This document shows, one piece after another, positions 9,680-19,341 of a stretch of DNA of 64,000 nt (within the stretch, counting starts at the first letter, position 1; the number at the start of each line of letters is the position of its first letter). The notes under the pieces were generated by a model. That model was not told the origin of the DNA. It worked only from the letters and a program-made list of their open reading frames with translations, and made no database searches. The stretch comes from Hyphomicrobiales bacterium. GTDB lineage: Bacteria > Pseudomonadota > Alphaproteobacteria > Rhizobiales > Beijerinckiaceae. The position numbers were made by a program, and so were the translations under genes. The stretch is taken from positions 62,001 through 126,000 of the forward strand of contig JAGXAN010000008.1 of the NCBI GenBank assembly GCA_019075865.1, given 5' to 3'.

Positions 9680-10657
9680 ATGACAGTCAAAGCCATTAGA
9701 ATCCATAAAATCGGTGGCCCCGAGGTGCTGCAGTTTGAGGACGTCGAAGTCGGCTCGCCCAAAGCTGGGGAAGTGCGAATCAGGCACCACGCCATCGGGT
9801 TGAATTTTATCGACATCTATTTCCGCACCGGTCTCTATCCGGCGCCGCAATTGCCATTCATTCCTGGCTCGGAAGCGGCAGGCGAGGTTGTGGCACTTGG
9901 CAGTGGCGTGACCCAGCTTGAGGTGGGCGACCGTGTCGCCTACTGCACGGGCATGGGTGCCTACACGCAGGAGCGGGTGATCGAGGCACGCCACCTCGTG
10001 AAACTGCCCAAAGCCATCAGCTACGAGCAGGGCGCTGCCATGATGCTGAAAGGTCTCACGGCGCAATATCTGCTGCGCACCACGTTTCGGGTGAAGAAGG
10101 GCGATGTCATTCTGGTTCATGCGGCGGCCGGCGGCGTCGGCTTGCTCTTGTGCCAGTGGGCTTTTGCTTTGGGTGCCACGGTAATTGGCACGGTGAGTTC
10201 ACCAGCCAAAGCCAAGCTGGCGCGCAAGGCCGGTGCCCGGCATGTGATCGACTATTCGAAGGAAGACTTCGTCGAGCAGGTGAAGAAGATCACCAAAGGT
10301 GCCAAATGCGACGTGGTTTATGATGGTGTCGGCAAGGCCACCTTCCTGGGCTCGCTGGATTGCCTGAAGCCATTGGGAACCATGGTGACCTTTGGCAACG
10401 CGTCGGGTGCGGTGGACCCCATCAGCCCCAGCCTGCTCACACAGAAGGGCTCGCTGTTCCTCACCCGTCCCACCCTTGCCAACCACGTGGCAACCCATGA
10501 AGATCTCGTGAAACGCTCTCGCGAATTGTTCAAGGCAGTTGCCAGCGGAATCATCAAGATTGATATGCACTCGCGGGTGCCGCTTGCCGATGCTGCCAAA
10601 GCCCAGATCGCACTGGCCGAGCGCGCAACAACGGCCGCGACGGTGCTGATCCCTTGA
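9680..10657 (+). CDS. qor: NADPH:quinone oxidoreductase (zinc-independent MDR family)
   Basis: 325 residues beginning MTVKAIRIHKIGGPEVLQFE, the standard N-terminus of quinone oxidoreductases of the medium-chain dehydrogenase/reductase superfamily. It has the GroES-like domain (LNFIDIYFRTGLYP, PGSEAAGEVVALG) and a Rossmann domain with VHAAAGGVGLLLCQWA for NADPH. No catalytic zinc ligands are seen, which fits the QOR branch. It would reduce quinones or reactive enones by one or two electrons. It is divergent from the SulP gene with about 115 bp between the two starts. The open frame runs further upstream, but the RBS-like GGAGTAGC before the ATG at 9680 supports the shorter start. Confidence 0.92.
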   Translation: MTVKAIRIHKIGGPEVLQFEDVEVGSPKAGEVRIRHHAIGLNFIDIYFRTGLYPAPQLPFIPGSEAAGEVVALGSGVTQLEVGDRVAYCTGMGAYTQERVIEARHLVKLPKAISYEQGAAMMLKGLTAQYLLRTTFRVKKGDVILVHAAAGGVGLLLCQWAFALGATVIGTVSSPAKAKLARKAGARHVIDYSKEDFVEQVKKITKGAKCDVVYDGVGKATFLGSLDCLKPLGTMVTFGNASGAVDPISPSLLTQKGSLFLTRPTLANHVATHEDLVKRSRELFKAVASGIIKIDMHSRVPLADAAKAQIALAERATTAATVLIP

Positions 10658-10709
10658 TTATTCAATTTTTGTAAGAATACAATGCCAGACCGGGGCCCTT
10701 AACGGATAC

Positions 10710-12239
10710 ATGCCTGCAATGCCAGATGATTTCAGCGAACCACTCGTCAGGCTGCAGGCAATCACCAAGCGTTTTGGGTCCTTCACGGCCAATGACAATG
10801 TCGATCTGGAATTGCGCAAAGGCCACATTCACGCGCTTTTGGGGGAGAATGGCGCTGGCAAATCAACCCTTGTGAAAATTCTTTACGGGTTGTTGGCACC
10901 AACCTCCGGAACGATATTGTTTGCGGGCACGCCCGTCACCATGACCGACCCACGCGCCGCCAGGGCGCTGGGCATCGGCATGGTATTTCAGCATTTTTCC
11001 CTGTTTGAAAATCTCACGGTCGCCGAAAATATTGCGCTGGTGCTGCCCGCATCGCTCAGCCGCGCGGCGCTTTACGAACAAATTGCGGCGATTGGCGAGC
11101 GCTACCATCTGCGGCTGGAGCCTGCGCGGATGGTGTGGAGCCTGTCGGCGGGCGAGCGCCAGCGCATTGAAATTGCCCGTTGCCTGCTTCAGGACCCGCA
11201 GGTGCTGGTGCTGGACGAGCCCACTTCCGTGCTCACGCCGCAGGAAGCCGATGGCTTGTTCATAACGCTGAACCAGTTGAAGGATGAAGGGCGCGCGCTG
11301 CTCTACATTTCCCACAAGCTCGAGGAAGTCCGGTATTTGTGCGATCACGCGACCATTTTGCGCCTTGGCCGGGTGGTGGAGACCTGTGTGCCCAAAGACC
11401 ATAGCGCGCGCGAACTCGCCCAATTGATGGTGGGCACGCAAATCGCCGAGGTCAAGCCGCAGGTCAGCCAGCACGTCGGCGAGATGCGAATGGCGGTTAA
11501 GGGCCTGTCGCTGGCACCCGATCAAACCCATGGCGTGACGCTGAAGAACATTGAACTGCAAGCCCATGCCGGGCAGGTTCTGGGCATTGCCGGCATTGCC
11601 GGAAATGGCCAGTCGGAATTGTTTGCCGCACTGTCGGGTGAGCGTTTGAGTGGCAACGCCCAATCGATTTTTATGGATGGCAAAGCCGTCGGCAATCGCG
11701 ACATCAATGCGAGGCGCGCGCTCGGGGCGGCCTTTATTCCCGAAGCGCGATTTGGCCATGCCGCGGTAGGTGATTTGACCCTGTCGGAGAATGTCATTCT
11801 CTCGCAGCACGCCCATGGCCTGGTCAAAGCTGGATTCCTGCGCCGCCGTGCCGCGCGCGCCCAAGCGGCCAGAATTGTGGAAGATTACGACGTGCGCAAG
11901 ACTGGCGATGATCCGTTGGCGCGCACGCTCTCCGGTGGCAATCTCCAGAAATTCATTTTCGGCCGGGAGAATTCGTCCAAGCTTCGCCTGTTTGTGATCG
12001 ATCAACCGACCTGGGGCGTCGACGCCCGCGCCGCCAGCACCATTCGCCGGGCGATAGTCGATTGCGCGGCGGCAGGCACTGCCGTGGTGGTTATCAGTCA
12101 GGATCTCGACGAATTGTTCGAGATTTCGGATCAGATTTGCGTCATTCACGAGGGTCATCTGTCGGCCGCCGTGCCCGCAAGTGGCACCAACCGCGCCGAG
12201 ATTGGTTTGCAAATGACCGGGGGCATGAATGGCGTTTGA
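10710..12239 (+). CDS. Nucleoside/purine ABC transporter, dual ATPase subunit (YufO-like)
   Basis: 509 residues with two fused ABC ATPase domains, as in sugar/nucleoside importers with BMP-type binding proteins. Domain 1 has Walker A LLGENGAGKST (about residue 46), the signature LSAGERQRIEIARCLL and Walker B VLVLDEPTSVL. Domain 2 is the usual degenerate copy: GIAGNGQSELFAAL, LSGGNLQKFIFGRE and FVIDQPTWGVD. It opens a four-gene operon: the first permease overlaps its end by 11 bp and the second permease and binding protein follow. Predicted role: energising uptake of nucleosides or related purine compounds. Confidence 0.93.
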   Translation: MPAMPDDFSEPLVRLQAITKRFGSFTANDNVDLELRKGHIHALLGENGAGKSTLVKILYGLLAPTSGTILFAGTPVTMTDPRAARALGIGMVFQHFSLFENLTVAENIALVLPASLSRAALYEQIAAIGERYHLRLEPARMVWSLSAGERQRIEIARCLLQDPQVLVLDEPTSVLTPQEADGLFITLNQLKDEGRALLYISHKLEEVRYLCDHATILRLGRVVETCVPKDHSARELAQLMVGTQIAEVKPQVSQHVGEMRMAVKGLSLAPDQTHGVTLKNIELQAHAGQVLGIAGIAGNGQSELFAALSGERLSGNAQSIFMDGKAVGNRDINARRALGAAFIPEARFGHAAVGDLTLSENVILSQHAHGLVKAGFLRRRAARAQAARIVEDYDVRKTGDDPLARTLSGGNLQKFIFGRENSSKLRLFVIDQPTWGVDARAASTIRRAIVDCAAAGTAVVVISQDLDELFEISDQICVIHEGHLSAAVPASGTNRAEIGLQMTGGMNGV

Positions 12240-13317
12240 ATTGCCCAAAGTGACCCTCACGCTGCGCGAGGCACCGTCGCGGCTGCGCACTTTTCTGGGC
12301 CCGATTCTGGCATTTGGCATTGCCATGCTGCTGGGCGGCCTTTTGGTTGCGCTCATGGGCAAATCGCCGTGGCAGGCGCTGGATGTCTATTTCATCCATC
12401 CTTTGCTCGACAGTTATAATTTGCAGGCGTTGGCGTTGAAAGCTTCGCCGCTGGTGCTGATGGCAATTGGCCTGAGCTATTGCTACCGCGCCAATCTCTG
12501 GAATATCGGGGCAGAGGGCCAATTCGTCATCGGCGGCACCTGTGCCGGGGCCATTGCCATCTTCACGCATGGGGCACCGGACAACACGCTCTGGATTTTG
12601 CCAGCCATGCTGCTGGCCGGTGTGATGGGGGGCATGGTAACCGCACTGATTCCCGCCATATTGAAAGTCAGCCTCGGCGTTTCTGAAATTCTGACCAGCC
12701 TCATGCTGGTTTACGTATCGCAGCTTACGCTGGATTATCTGGTGCGCGGGCCGTGGCGGGACCCGAAAGGTTTCAATTTTCCAGTGACCGTTACTTTTGA
12801 TCCGGCAGCGACACTCCCGCCCTTGTTTGACGGTGCGCGGGTGCATGTCGGGGTGCTGCTGACGCTGGCCATCGTCATCATTGCCGCGATCATGCAGGGG
12901 CGCAGCCTCTTCAACTTTGCGGTGCGCCTGCTGGGTCTGGCACCGCGTGCCGCCCGCTTTGCCGGTTTCAGTGAGGCGCGCATAACCTTGATTGTTTTTG
13001 CGCTTTCGGGCGGGCTTGCTGGCCTCGCCGGATTCATGGAAGTCTCCGGCCAGATCAATCAATTGCAGCCCAGCATTTCCCCCGGCTACGGCTTTACCGC
13101 GATCATCGTGGCTTTCCTTGGCCGCCTGTCGCCTGTGGGCATACTGGTGGCGGGTTTTGTCTTGTCGCTCACCTATATCGGCGGGGAGGCGGCCCAGATC
13201 AGCATGCAATTGCCGCTGGACATGACGCAGACCTTTCAGGGGTTGCTGCTGTTCTGCATCCTGAGCGCGGACATACTCACCCGCTATGACGTATCCCTAG
13301 CCAAGGCACGGACATGA
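12229..13317 (+). CDS. Nucleoside ABC transporter permease, first subunit (YufP-like)
   Basis: 362 residues with about eight to ten membrane segments and the BPD_transp_2 family pattern. NLWNIGAEGQFVIGGTCAG and EILTSLMLVYVSQLTLDYLV are conserved in the YufP/BMP-transport permeases, and PGYGFTAIIVAFLGRL is the coupling region near the C-terminus. It overlaps the ATPase gene by 11 bp and the second permease by 4 bp, showing translational coupling. It forms the inner-membrane channel together with the next gene product. Confidence 0.92.
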   Translation: MAFELPKVTLTLREAPSRLRTFLGPILAFGIAMLLGGLLVALMGKSPWQALDVYFIHPLLDSYNLQALALKASPLVLMAIGLSYCYRANLWNIGAEGQFVIGGTCAGAIAIFTHGAPDNTLWILPAMLLAGVMGGMVTALIPAILKVSLGVSEILTSLMLVYVSQLTLDYLVRGPWRDPKGFNFPVTVTFDPAATLPPLFDGARVHVGVLLTLAIVIIAAIMQGRSLFNFAVRLLGLAPRAARFAGFSEARITLIVFALSGGLAGLAGFMEVSGQINQLQPSISPGYGFTAIIVAFLGRLSPVGILVAGFVLSLTYIGGEAAQISMQLPLDMTQTFQGLLLFCILSADILTRYDVSLAKART

Positions 13318-14237
13318 CCAGCGAATTTGTTCAGGCCGTCCTGCTCACCATTCTCACCTCGTCCATTCCCCTGATTTTGGCGGCGATTGGCGAATTGGTG
13401 GCCGAACGCGCCGGCGTGCTCAATCTCGGGGTTGAGGGCATGATGATTTGTGGTGCGGTCAGCGCTTTCATCGGTGCCTATGACACTGGCTCTGCCTTGA
13501 TCGGCGCGGCATGCGGTATTCTGGCGGGCGCGCTGCTGGCGGCGGTGTTTGGCTTGCTGGCCATCTATCTGGCGGTCAATCAGGTGGCGGCGGGTCTGGC
13601 GCTGACGATTTTTGGTCTCGGCATATCGGGTTTGATCGGCAAATCCTATGTTGGGCTCAAATTGACCAACGCCTCGCATCTGCACCTGCCTTGGCTCAGC
13701 GATATTCCTTATGTCGGCCAAATCCTGTTTGGTGAGGATTATTTCGTTTATGCGGCCTTTGCGCTGGTGCTTGGCGTCTGGCTTTGGCTGAACAAAACCC
13801 ATGCCGGGCTGCAATTGCGCGCGGTCGGTGACAACCACACTTCAGCCAATACATTGGGGCTGGACGTGCAGGCCATCCGCCTGTGGGCGGTTTTGTTTGG
13901 CGGCGGCTGTGCCGGATTGGCCGGGGCTTATCTGACGCTGGCCTATACGCCGTTCTGGTCGCCGGGCATGACCGCGGGCCGCGGCTGGATCGCGCTGGCG
14001 CTGGTGGTGTTCGCGTCCTGGCAGCCCTGGCGGCTGGTGCTGGGCGCGCTGATTTTTGGCGGTGCCACTATTTTGCAATTGCAGGCGCAGGCGCTGGGTG
14101 TGCGCATTCCCAGTCAATTATTGTCCTCGGTGCCCTATTTGGCGACCATTCTGGCGTTGATCTTGCTTAGTGTTTCCAAGCGAGGCAAAGCCAATGCGCC
14201 CGCCTCGCTCGGACAGGCTTTCATCGCCGATAAATAG
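13314..14237 (+). CDS. Nucleoside ABC transporter permease, second subunit (YufQ-like)
   Basis: 307 residues, hydrophobic, with the family motif ERAGVLNLGVEGMMICGA near residue 40 and VAAGLALTIFGLGISGLIG in the middle. PGMTAGRGWIALALVVFASWQPWRLVLGALIFGG near the C-terminus is characteristic of the second permease of BMP-type nucleoside importers. It starts in an ATGA overlap with the first permease. Together they make the heterodimeric channel of the importer. Confidence 0.92.
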   Translation: MTSEFVQAVLLTILTSSIPLILAAIGELVAERAGVLNLGVEGMMICGAVSAFIGAYDTGSALIGAACGILAGALLAAVFGLLAIYLAVNQVAAGLALTIFGLGISGLIGKSYVGLKLTNASHLHLPWLSDIPYVGQILFGEDYFVYAAFALVLGVWLWLNKTHAGLQLRAVGDNHTSANTLGLDVQAIRLWAVLFGGGCAGLAGAYLTLAYTPFWSPGMTAGRGWIALALVVFASWQPWRLVLGALIFGGATILQLQAQALGVRIPSQLLSSVPYLATILALILLSVSKRGKANAPASLGQAFIADK

Positions 14238-14317
14238 GGTGTTGCAAAGCGGTTGCTGATCTTGCAGTTTAGAGGGCGGGCGTCCTTTTTGGCGCGGTCC
14301 TAATCAGGAGAAGAAAA

Positions 14318-15400
14318 ATGTCGGGTACCACGCGTCGCGGTTTAATTCAGAACAGTGCCATCCTCGGCCTGAGCCTTGCCACCAGCGGCGTGGCTCTGGC
14401 GGCGGATCCGCTGAAAGTGGCCTTTGTCTATGTTGGCCCGGTCGGTGATTTTGGATATTCCTACCAGCATGATCTTGGGCGCAAGGCCTTGCAGGCCGCC
14501 ATGGGTGACAAGGTGGTCACTTCATTTCTGGAAAACGTGCCCGAGAGCGATAGCGAGCGCGTGTTCGAACAATTGGCGCGGGCTGGCAATGGCCTGATTT
14601 TCGGTACTTCGTTTGGCTTCATGGAGCCAATGCTGAAAGTGGCCAAGCGCTATCCAAAAGTGATGTTTGAGCATGCCACCGGCTACAAGCGTGCGCCCAA
14701 CCTTTCCACTTACTCCGCCAAGTTCCATGAAGGGCGCTATGTAATCGGGCAGATCGCCGCCAAAATGAGCAAGACGGGCACGATCGGCTATATCGCCGCT
14801 TTCCCGATTCCCGAAGTCATTTCAGGCATCAACGCCTTCATGCTTGGCGCGCAATCGATCAACCCGGAGATCAAGGTGAAGATCGTCTGGGCCAATGTCT
14901 GGTTCGATCCGGGCAAGGAAGCCGATGCTGCCAAGGTTCTGCTCTCGCAAGGCTGCGATATCATCACCCAGCACACCGACAGCGCCGCGCCATTGCAGGT
15001 GGTGGAAAAGGCTGGCATGCACGGTTTTGGCCAATCCTCGGACATGAGCCGTTTTGCCCCGAAGGCGATCCTTTCGTCGATCGTGGACAATTGGGGCGGC
15101 TATTACATCGCCCGCACCAAGGCGGTGATGGACGGCTCGTGGAAATCCACGGACACCTGGGGTGGAATGGACGCGGACATGGTGCGCATGGGCCCGTTCA
15201 TGAACATGCCCGATGATGTGAAAGCCATGGCCGACGCCACCAGCGCGGCGATCAAGGCGGGCAAGCTCAACCCATTCAAGGGGCCTGTGGTCAAGCAGGA
15301 TGGAACCGTTGTTGCCAAAGCTGGGGAAGCCGTGGCTGACAAGGACATTCTGGGCATGAACTGGTATGTCAAAGGCATTGACGGCAAGGTGCCGGGCTAA
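14318..15400 (+). CDS. BMP-family nucleoside-binding protein of the ABC transporter
   Basis: 360 residues. The N-terminus MSGTTRRGLIQNSAILGLSLATSGVALA looks like a twin-arginine-type signal peptide, with cleavage after ALA near residue 28. The mature part has the BMP (PnrA-like) pattern: DPLKVAFVYVGPVGDFGYSYQHDLG, GNGLIFGTSFGFMEPMLKVA, and QGCDIITQHTDSAAPLQVVE. It is the periplasmic substrate-binding component of the importer encoded just upstream (80 bp gap, with AGGAGAAG as ribosome-binding site). Substrates of this family are usually purine nucleosides; the exact ligand is unknown. Confidence 0.93.
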   Translation: MSGTTRRGLIQNSAILGLSLATSGVALAADPLKVAFVYVGPVGDFGYSYQHDLGRKALQAAMGDKVVTSFLENVPESDSERVFEQLARAGNGLIFGTSFGFMEPMLKVAKRYPKVMFEHATGYKRAPNLSTYSAKFHEGRYVIGQIAAKMSKTGTIGYIAAFPIPEVISGINAFMLGAQSINPEIKVKIVWANVWFDPGKEADAAKVLLSQGCDIITQHTDSAAPLQVVEKAGMHGFGQSSDMSRFAPKAILSSIVDNWGGYYIARTKAVMDGSWKSTDTWGGMDADMVRMGPFMNMPDDVKAMADATSAAIKAGKLNPFKGPVVKQDGTVVAKAGEAVADKDILGMNWYVKGIDGKVPG

Positions 15401-15415
15401 TCTGCCAGCGATGCG

Positions 15416-15446
15416 GCACGGTGTTGCCTAAACCGCAACGCCGTGC
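15416..15446. terminator. Hairpin between convergent genes (possible bidirectional terminator)
   Basis: An inverted repeat with 12-bp arms (GCACGGTGTTGC and GCAACGCCGTGC, one G-U-compatible mismatch) and a 7-base loop lies between the BMP protein gene and the convergent rimO, overlapping the rimO stop. There is no long T run on either side, so it may work as a bidirectional or rho-assisted terminator. Confidence 0.5.
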
Positions 15447-16747
15447 AGATCATAGGCGTCAGCGCGCTCTATTCTGACGCTGACAATGTCGCCCTGTCGC
15501 AACGGCCGCCGCGAGGCGACAAATACATTGCCGTCGATCTCGGGGGCGTCCGCCTTGGAGCGGCCTTTGGCAACGCTGGCCCCTGGATCATCAATAATCA
15601 CCTGAAGCCGCTTGCCGACCTTGCCGGCGAGGATTTTTGCGGAAATCGCCTGTTGGTGGGCCATGAAGCGGGCATAACGCTCGGCCTTGATTTCCGGGGC
15701 AACCAAAGCCAGGCCAAGGTCATTGGCCGGTGCGCCGGCAACCGGTTCATATTGAAACGCGCCAACCCGGTCGAGGCGGGCTTCGCTGAGCCAATCCAGC
15801 AGAAATTGGAAATCCGCTTCGGTCTCGCCGGGAAAGCCGACAATGAAGGTTGAGCGGATCGCCAGATCCGGGCACTGGTTGCGCCATGCCTTGACCCTGT
15901 CCAGCGTTTTCACCTGATTGCCCGGCCGTTTCATGGCCTTGAGCACATTGGGTGCCGCGTGCTGAAAGGGGATGTCGAGATAGGGCAGCACCCGACCCTC
16001 CGCCATCAGCGCGATGACCTCATCGACATGTGGGTAGGGATAGACATAGTGCAAGCGCACCCACGCGCCCAGATCGCCCAGTTCGCGCGCCAGATTGATG
16101 AATCGCGCCTGCACGTCGCGGCCCTGCCAGGACGAGGCGGCATAGCCGGTGTCCAGCCCATAAGCGCTGGTATCCTGCGAGATCACCAGCAGTTCCTTGA
16201 CCCCGGCCTTGACCAGCTTTTCTGCCTCGCGCAAGACCTCGGAAATCGGTCGTGATACCAGATCGCCCCGCAGTTTGGGAATGATGCAGAAGCTGCAGCG
16301 GTTGTTGCAACCTTCCGAGATTTTCAGATAGGCATAGTGACGGGGCGTCAGCTTGATGCCCTGTTCAGGCACCAGATCGATGAACGGGTCGTGCGCGGGC
16401 GGCACGGCGGCGTGCACAGCGCTCATGACGCTGGCATAGGCCTGCGGGCCCGTGATTGCCAGCACATTGGGATGCGCGGCCAGAATGGGCCCCGGTTCAG
16501 CGCCCATGCACCCGGTCACAATCACTTTGCCATTTTCCGCCATGGCTGCGCTGATGGCCGCGAGCGATTCCGCTTTGGCGCTGTCGAGAAAGCCGCAAGT
16601 GTTGACAATCACCGCGTCCGCGCCGCCATGCTGGCGGGTGATGTCATAACCTTCGGCCCGCAATTGTGTAATGATGCGCTCTGAATCAACCAGTGCCTTG
16701 GGGCAACCGAGCGAAACGAACGAAATTTTGGGGGAGGATGTAGCCAT
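15428..16747 (-). CDS. rimO: Ribosomal protein S12 methylthiotransferase RimO
   Basis: 439 residues, starting [23 protein letters not shown]. This is a radical-SAM methylthiotransferase adding a methylthio group to Asp of ribosomal protein S12. The N-terminal UPF0004 domain carries the three cysteines of one 4Fe-4S cluster ([27 protein letters not shown]). The radical-SAM domain has [18 protein letters not shown] (CxxxCxxC), and a TRAM domain (VIIDDPG...[11 protein letters not shown]) ends the protein. The SLGCPK and PKLRG variants are typical of RimO rather than MiaB. It is divergent from the ABC ATPase gene at 16859. Confidence 0.96.
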   Translation of the reverse strand: MATSSPKISFVSLGCPKALVDSERIITQLRAEGYDITRQHGGADAVIVNTCGFLDSAKAESLAAISAAMAENGKVIVTGCMGAEPGPILAAHPNVLAITGPQAYASVMSAVHAAVPPAHDPFIDLVPEQGIKLTPRHYAYLKISEGCNNRCSFCIIPKLRGDLVSRPISEVLREAEKLVKAGVKELLVISQDTSAYGLDTGYAASSWQGRDVQARFINLARELGDLGAWVRLHYVYPYPHVDEVIALMAEGRVLPYLDIPFQHAAPNVLKAMKRPGNQVKTLDRVKAWRNQCPDLAIRSTFIVGFPGETEADFQFLLDWLSEARLDRVGAFQYEPVAGAPANDLGLALVAPEIKAERYARFMAHQQAISAKILAGKVGKRLQVIIDDPGASVAKGRSKADAPEIDGNVFVASRRPLRQGDIVSVRIERADAYDLHGVAV

Positions 16748-16858
16748 GGCGAAGCATTGCCACGCGGCAGGCAGGCTGGCAAGATTCAATTTACCGAGAA
16801 TCCAGTTCGTGCAGGCGCGCGCCGGAAGCTAAAGTTTCGGCAATGGCCACCTGCTATT

Positions 16859-17650
16859 GTGCAAGCAACGGGACGGACCCTGGAGCCGAAATTGCCGCAA
16901 CTTGAAACAAACGCCCTTGATGTCGCCAATCTCTGCAAGGCCTATGGCCACCCGGTGGTTGACCATCTCAACCTCGAAGTCAGGGCAGGGGAATTATTTG
17001 CGCTGCTGGGCTCCAACGGTGCGGGCAAGACCACGACGCTGCGTATGGTGGCCGGGTTGCTGCAGCCCGATGCCGGGCAGATTCAGATATTTGGCATTGA
17101 TTGCAGCAAAGACCCAATCGCCGCCCGGAAAATCTCGGCCTGGGTGCCCGATGAGCCGGCGATTTATGACAAGCTCACCCCGCAGGAATATCTGACCTTT
17201 GTCGCCGGCCTGTGGTCCGTGCCGCAGGATCTGGCCAAGGCCAGAACCGAAGAATTGCTGTCCAAGCTCGAACTGTCCGACATTGCCCACCGCCGCTGCG
17301 AGGAGTTTTCGCGTGGCATGAAACAGAAAGTGGCGCTCGCTGGCGCTCTGGTGCACGACCCGAAACTGCTGCTGCTCGATGAACCGCTCACGGGCCTCGA
17401 CGCGGCTATGGCGCGCATTGTCAAAGACGTGCTGGATGCCAGGGTGCGCGCAGGCGCGACCATCATCCTGACCACGCACATTCTGGAAGTCGCCGAGCGC
17501 ATGGCCGACCGCATCGCTATAATGCATCAGGGCCGCATTGTCGCCAATGGCACGCTGGGTGAGCTTCGGGCGCAGGCAGGCAATCGCGATGCAACACTGG
17601 AAGATCTGTTTTTGAGGCTGGTATCGACAAAACAGGCCCTGTCAGCATGA
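16859..17650 (+). CDS. ABC transporter ATP-binding protein (export type)
   Basis: A single ABC ATPase domain of about 263 residues. Walker A is LLGSNGAGKTTTLRMVAGLL, the signature is FSRGMKQKVALAGALVHDP, Walker B is LLLLDEPLTGLD and the switch is TTHILEVAERMAD. The start is uncertain: GTG at 16859, TTG at 16892 or a TTG at 16757 are all in frame; the ABC domain itself begins at about NALDVANLCKAYG. It overlaps the following large membrane protein by 4 bp, which is probably its permease. Substrate unknown. Confidence 0.88.
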   Translation: MQATGRTLEPKLPQLETNALDVANLCKAYGHPVVDHLNLEVRAGELFALLGSNGAGKTTTLRMVAGLLQPDAGQIQIFGIDCSKDPIAARKISAWVPDEPAIYDKLTPQEYLTFVAGLWSVPQDLAKARTEELLSKLELSDIAHRRCEEFSRGMKQKVALAGALVHDPKLLLLDEPLTGLDAAMARIVKDVLDARVRAGATIILTTHILEVAERMADRIAIMHQGRIVANGTLGELRAQAGNRDATLEDLFLRLVSTKQALSA

Positions 17651-19242
17651 ATGCCCGCCTGAGCCCAAACCCGCCAACGGCCAGCCTGCAATTGATCCAG
17701 CTTTTTCTGGTAAACGAGTGGGTATTGTTCTGGCGCGCGTTTCAACCCAAGGGCAGCACGGCCAATTGGCGCGGCATCCTGTCCAACCGCCTGTTCTGGA
17801 TGGCGGGCGTTTTCCTGGCCGGCCACATCTTTGCCTATGAAACCCTCAAAGGCATTGATTTTGGCGATGCGCTTAAGCCGGGCCTGCCGGATTCGCAGTT
17901 TCTGATCATTCTGGCGTCATTGACGTTCTATTCCATCTTCGTCGTTTCCACCAACATTCTGGCCATCACCAACAATCTGTTTCAGGTCAATAATAACGAT
18001 CTGGTGCTAACGGCACCGCTGAATTTCGGCATTTATTTTGCCAAGCAGATGATCTCCGGCATTTTCATGAATTTCGTGTTTTCATGCTATTTTCTGCTGC
18101 CGCTGGTGGATGTGCTGATGTTGTTTGGCGGCATCGGTTATATTCAGATGATTCCTGCGGCATTAGCGGTTTGCGCTTGCGCCTATCTGTTGGCGATGAC
18201 GCTGACATTGGCGCTGTATCGCAGGTTTAACATGCGGGCGGCGGCACGCGTGGTGCGGATTTCTGTGCCCATCATCCTGCTGCTGGGCTCGCTGGCCGGG
18301 CAGACCTCGCGGTTTTATATCACCAGCCTGGGCCGCGCCCATGGCTATGACCTTTTTGCGCATTTGCATCGAAATGGCTGGTATTTCTTCCCCGTGCACG
18401 CATTTCAGGGCAGCCTTGGGGCTTTGGCGGCCATGCTGATGCTGGCCGTGGTGGCCTTTGCCCTCGCGCTCCGTTTCCAGCCGGATCGCTATCGGCAAGT
18501 GATGCTGATCGCGGGCGGGCAGACATTCACGCGCAAAAGCGTGGGTCAAAGTCTGTCGCTGCAAGATTTTCAATCCCCGCGACGTTCGGTTTGGCGCAAG
18601 GAGTTTCTGACCGCACGCCGCAATCCTTTTCTGATGCAGCAATTTTTCTCGACGCTGATTCCGGTGGTTCCCGCTTTCATGAGCCTTGGCGTCACCTTGC
18701 ATTCGTTGGCGCATGTCAATTGGCCGGGCGTTGCCGCTTTGCTGGGTTACATCTCCTGTCTGATCACGGGCCTTTTCATCAAAATGGCGCTGCTCAATGA
18801 GGGCGCAGTGGATTTGCTGGCAAGTTCCCCGGTTAGTGAAGGCCTGTTGATCCGCTACAAACTTCAGCAGGCGGGGTTGCTGGTGGCTTGCATCTTTTCC
18901 GGCCCCTGGCTAGCGCTGGCCTGGTTCAGCAAAAGTGCCGCGCTGGCTTTGGTGGTGGCCGATATTGTTGCTTTTGCCGCCTTGAGCGTGATTTACATCG
19001 CCTATCGCGGCAATACGGTAGATATGCCGAGGCTGAAGCAGAAGCGGCTGCCAATCTTTGGCATGTTGGCCAATTTCGCCATCTGTCTGGTCGCGCCGGG
19101 GCTGGCATTTTTGCTGGCGCTCGGCTCGTGGTGGGCCTTGTTGCCGCTCGCGCTGCTGCTGATTACGCTGGATTTGGTGCTGGAGCCGGAATTGCGCAAA
19201 CGCGCCGTGAGCAAGGTGTTCAGGCTGGCAAGCCCAGCGTAA
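17647..19242 (+). CDS. Large ABC exporter membrane subunit (ABC-2-like), substrate unknown
   Basis: 531 residues with roughly twelve hydrophobic segments. It starts ATGA-coupled to the ATPase gene. The N-terminal half contains FVVSTNILAITNNLFQVNNNDLVLTAPL, a soluble-looking elbow followed by membrane pairs, as in putative ABC-2/ABC exporter permeases with two repeats of six spans. No catalytic or binding motif can be named. By context it is the membrane partner of the upstream ATPase in an exporter of unknown cargo. Confidence 0.75.
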   Translation: MNARLSPNPPTASLQLIQLFLVNEWVLFWRAFQPKGSTANWRGILSNRLFWMAGVFLAGHIFAYETLKGIDFGDALKPGLPDSQFLIILASLTFYSIFVVSTNILAITNNLFQVNNNDLVLTAPLNFGIYFAKQMISGIFMNFVFSCYFLLPLVDVLMLFGGIGYIQMIPAALAVCACAYLLAMTLTLALYRRFNMRAAARVVRISVPIILLLGSLAGQTSRFYITSLGRAHGYDLFAHLHRNGWYFFPVHAFQGSLGALAAMLMLAVVAFALALRFQPDRYRQVMLIAGGQTFTRKSVGQSLSLQDFQSPRRSVWRKEFLTARRNPFLMQQFFSTLIPVVPAFMSLGVTLHSLAHVNWPGVAALLGYISCLITGLFIKMALLNEGAVDLLASSPVSEGLLIRYKLQQAGLLVACIFSGPWLALAWFSKSAALALVVADIVAFAALSVIYIAYRGNTVDMPRLKQKRLPIFGMLANFAICLVAPGLAFLLALGSWWALLPLALLLITLDLVLEPELRKRAVSKVFRLASPA

Positions 19243-19281
19243 ACGCACCCGCCAAAGCGTCTTGTCGTCGTTTGCATTTTT

Positions 19282-19306
19282 GCCGATATTGGCACACCAT
19301 ATCGGC
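19282..19306. promoter_or_regulatory. 8-bp-arm palindrome upstream of the acyl-CoA synthetase
   Basis: GCCGATAT and ATATCGGC form a perfect inverted repeat with a 9-base spacer (total 25 bp), centred about 48 bp before the ATG of the acyl-CoA synthetase gene. The size and position suit an operator for a dimeric repressor. No cognate regulator is visible next to it. Confidence 0.35.
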
Positions 19307-19341
19307 GCGCGATCACGCGCCCTCACCCTGCGGGATCACCC

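Noticed and set aside
10863-12362. 499-codon leftward open frame opposite the ABC ATPase gene
   Set aside because: The forward frame has all ABC motifs in order. The reverse frame is rich in His, Arg and Gln without motif, as expected of an antisense shadow.
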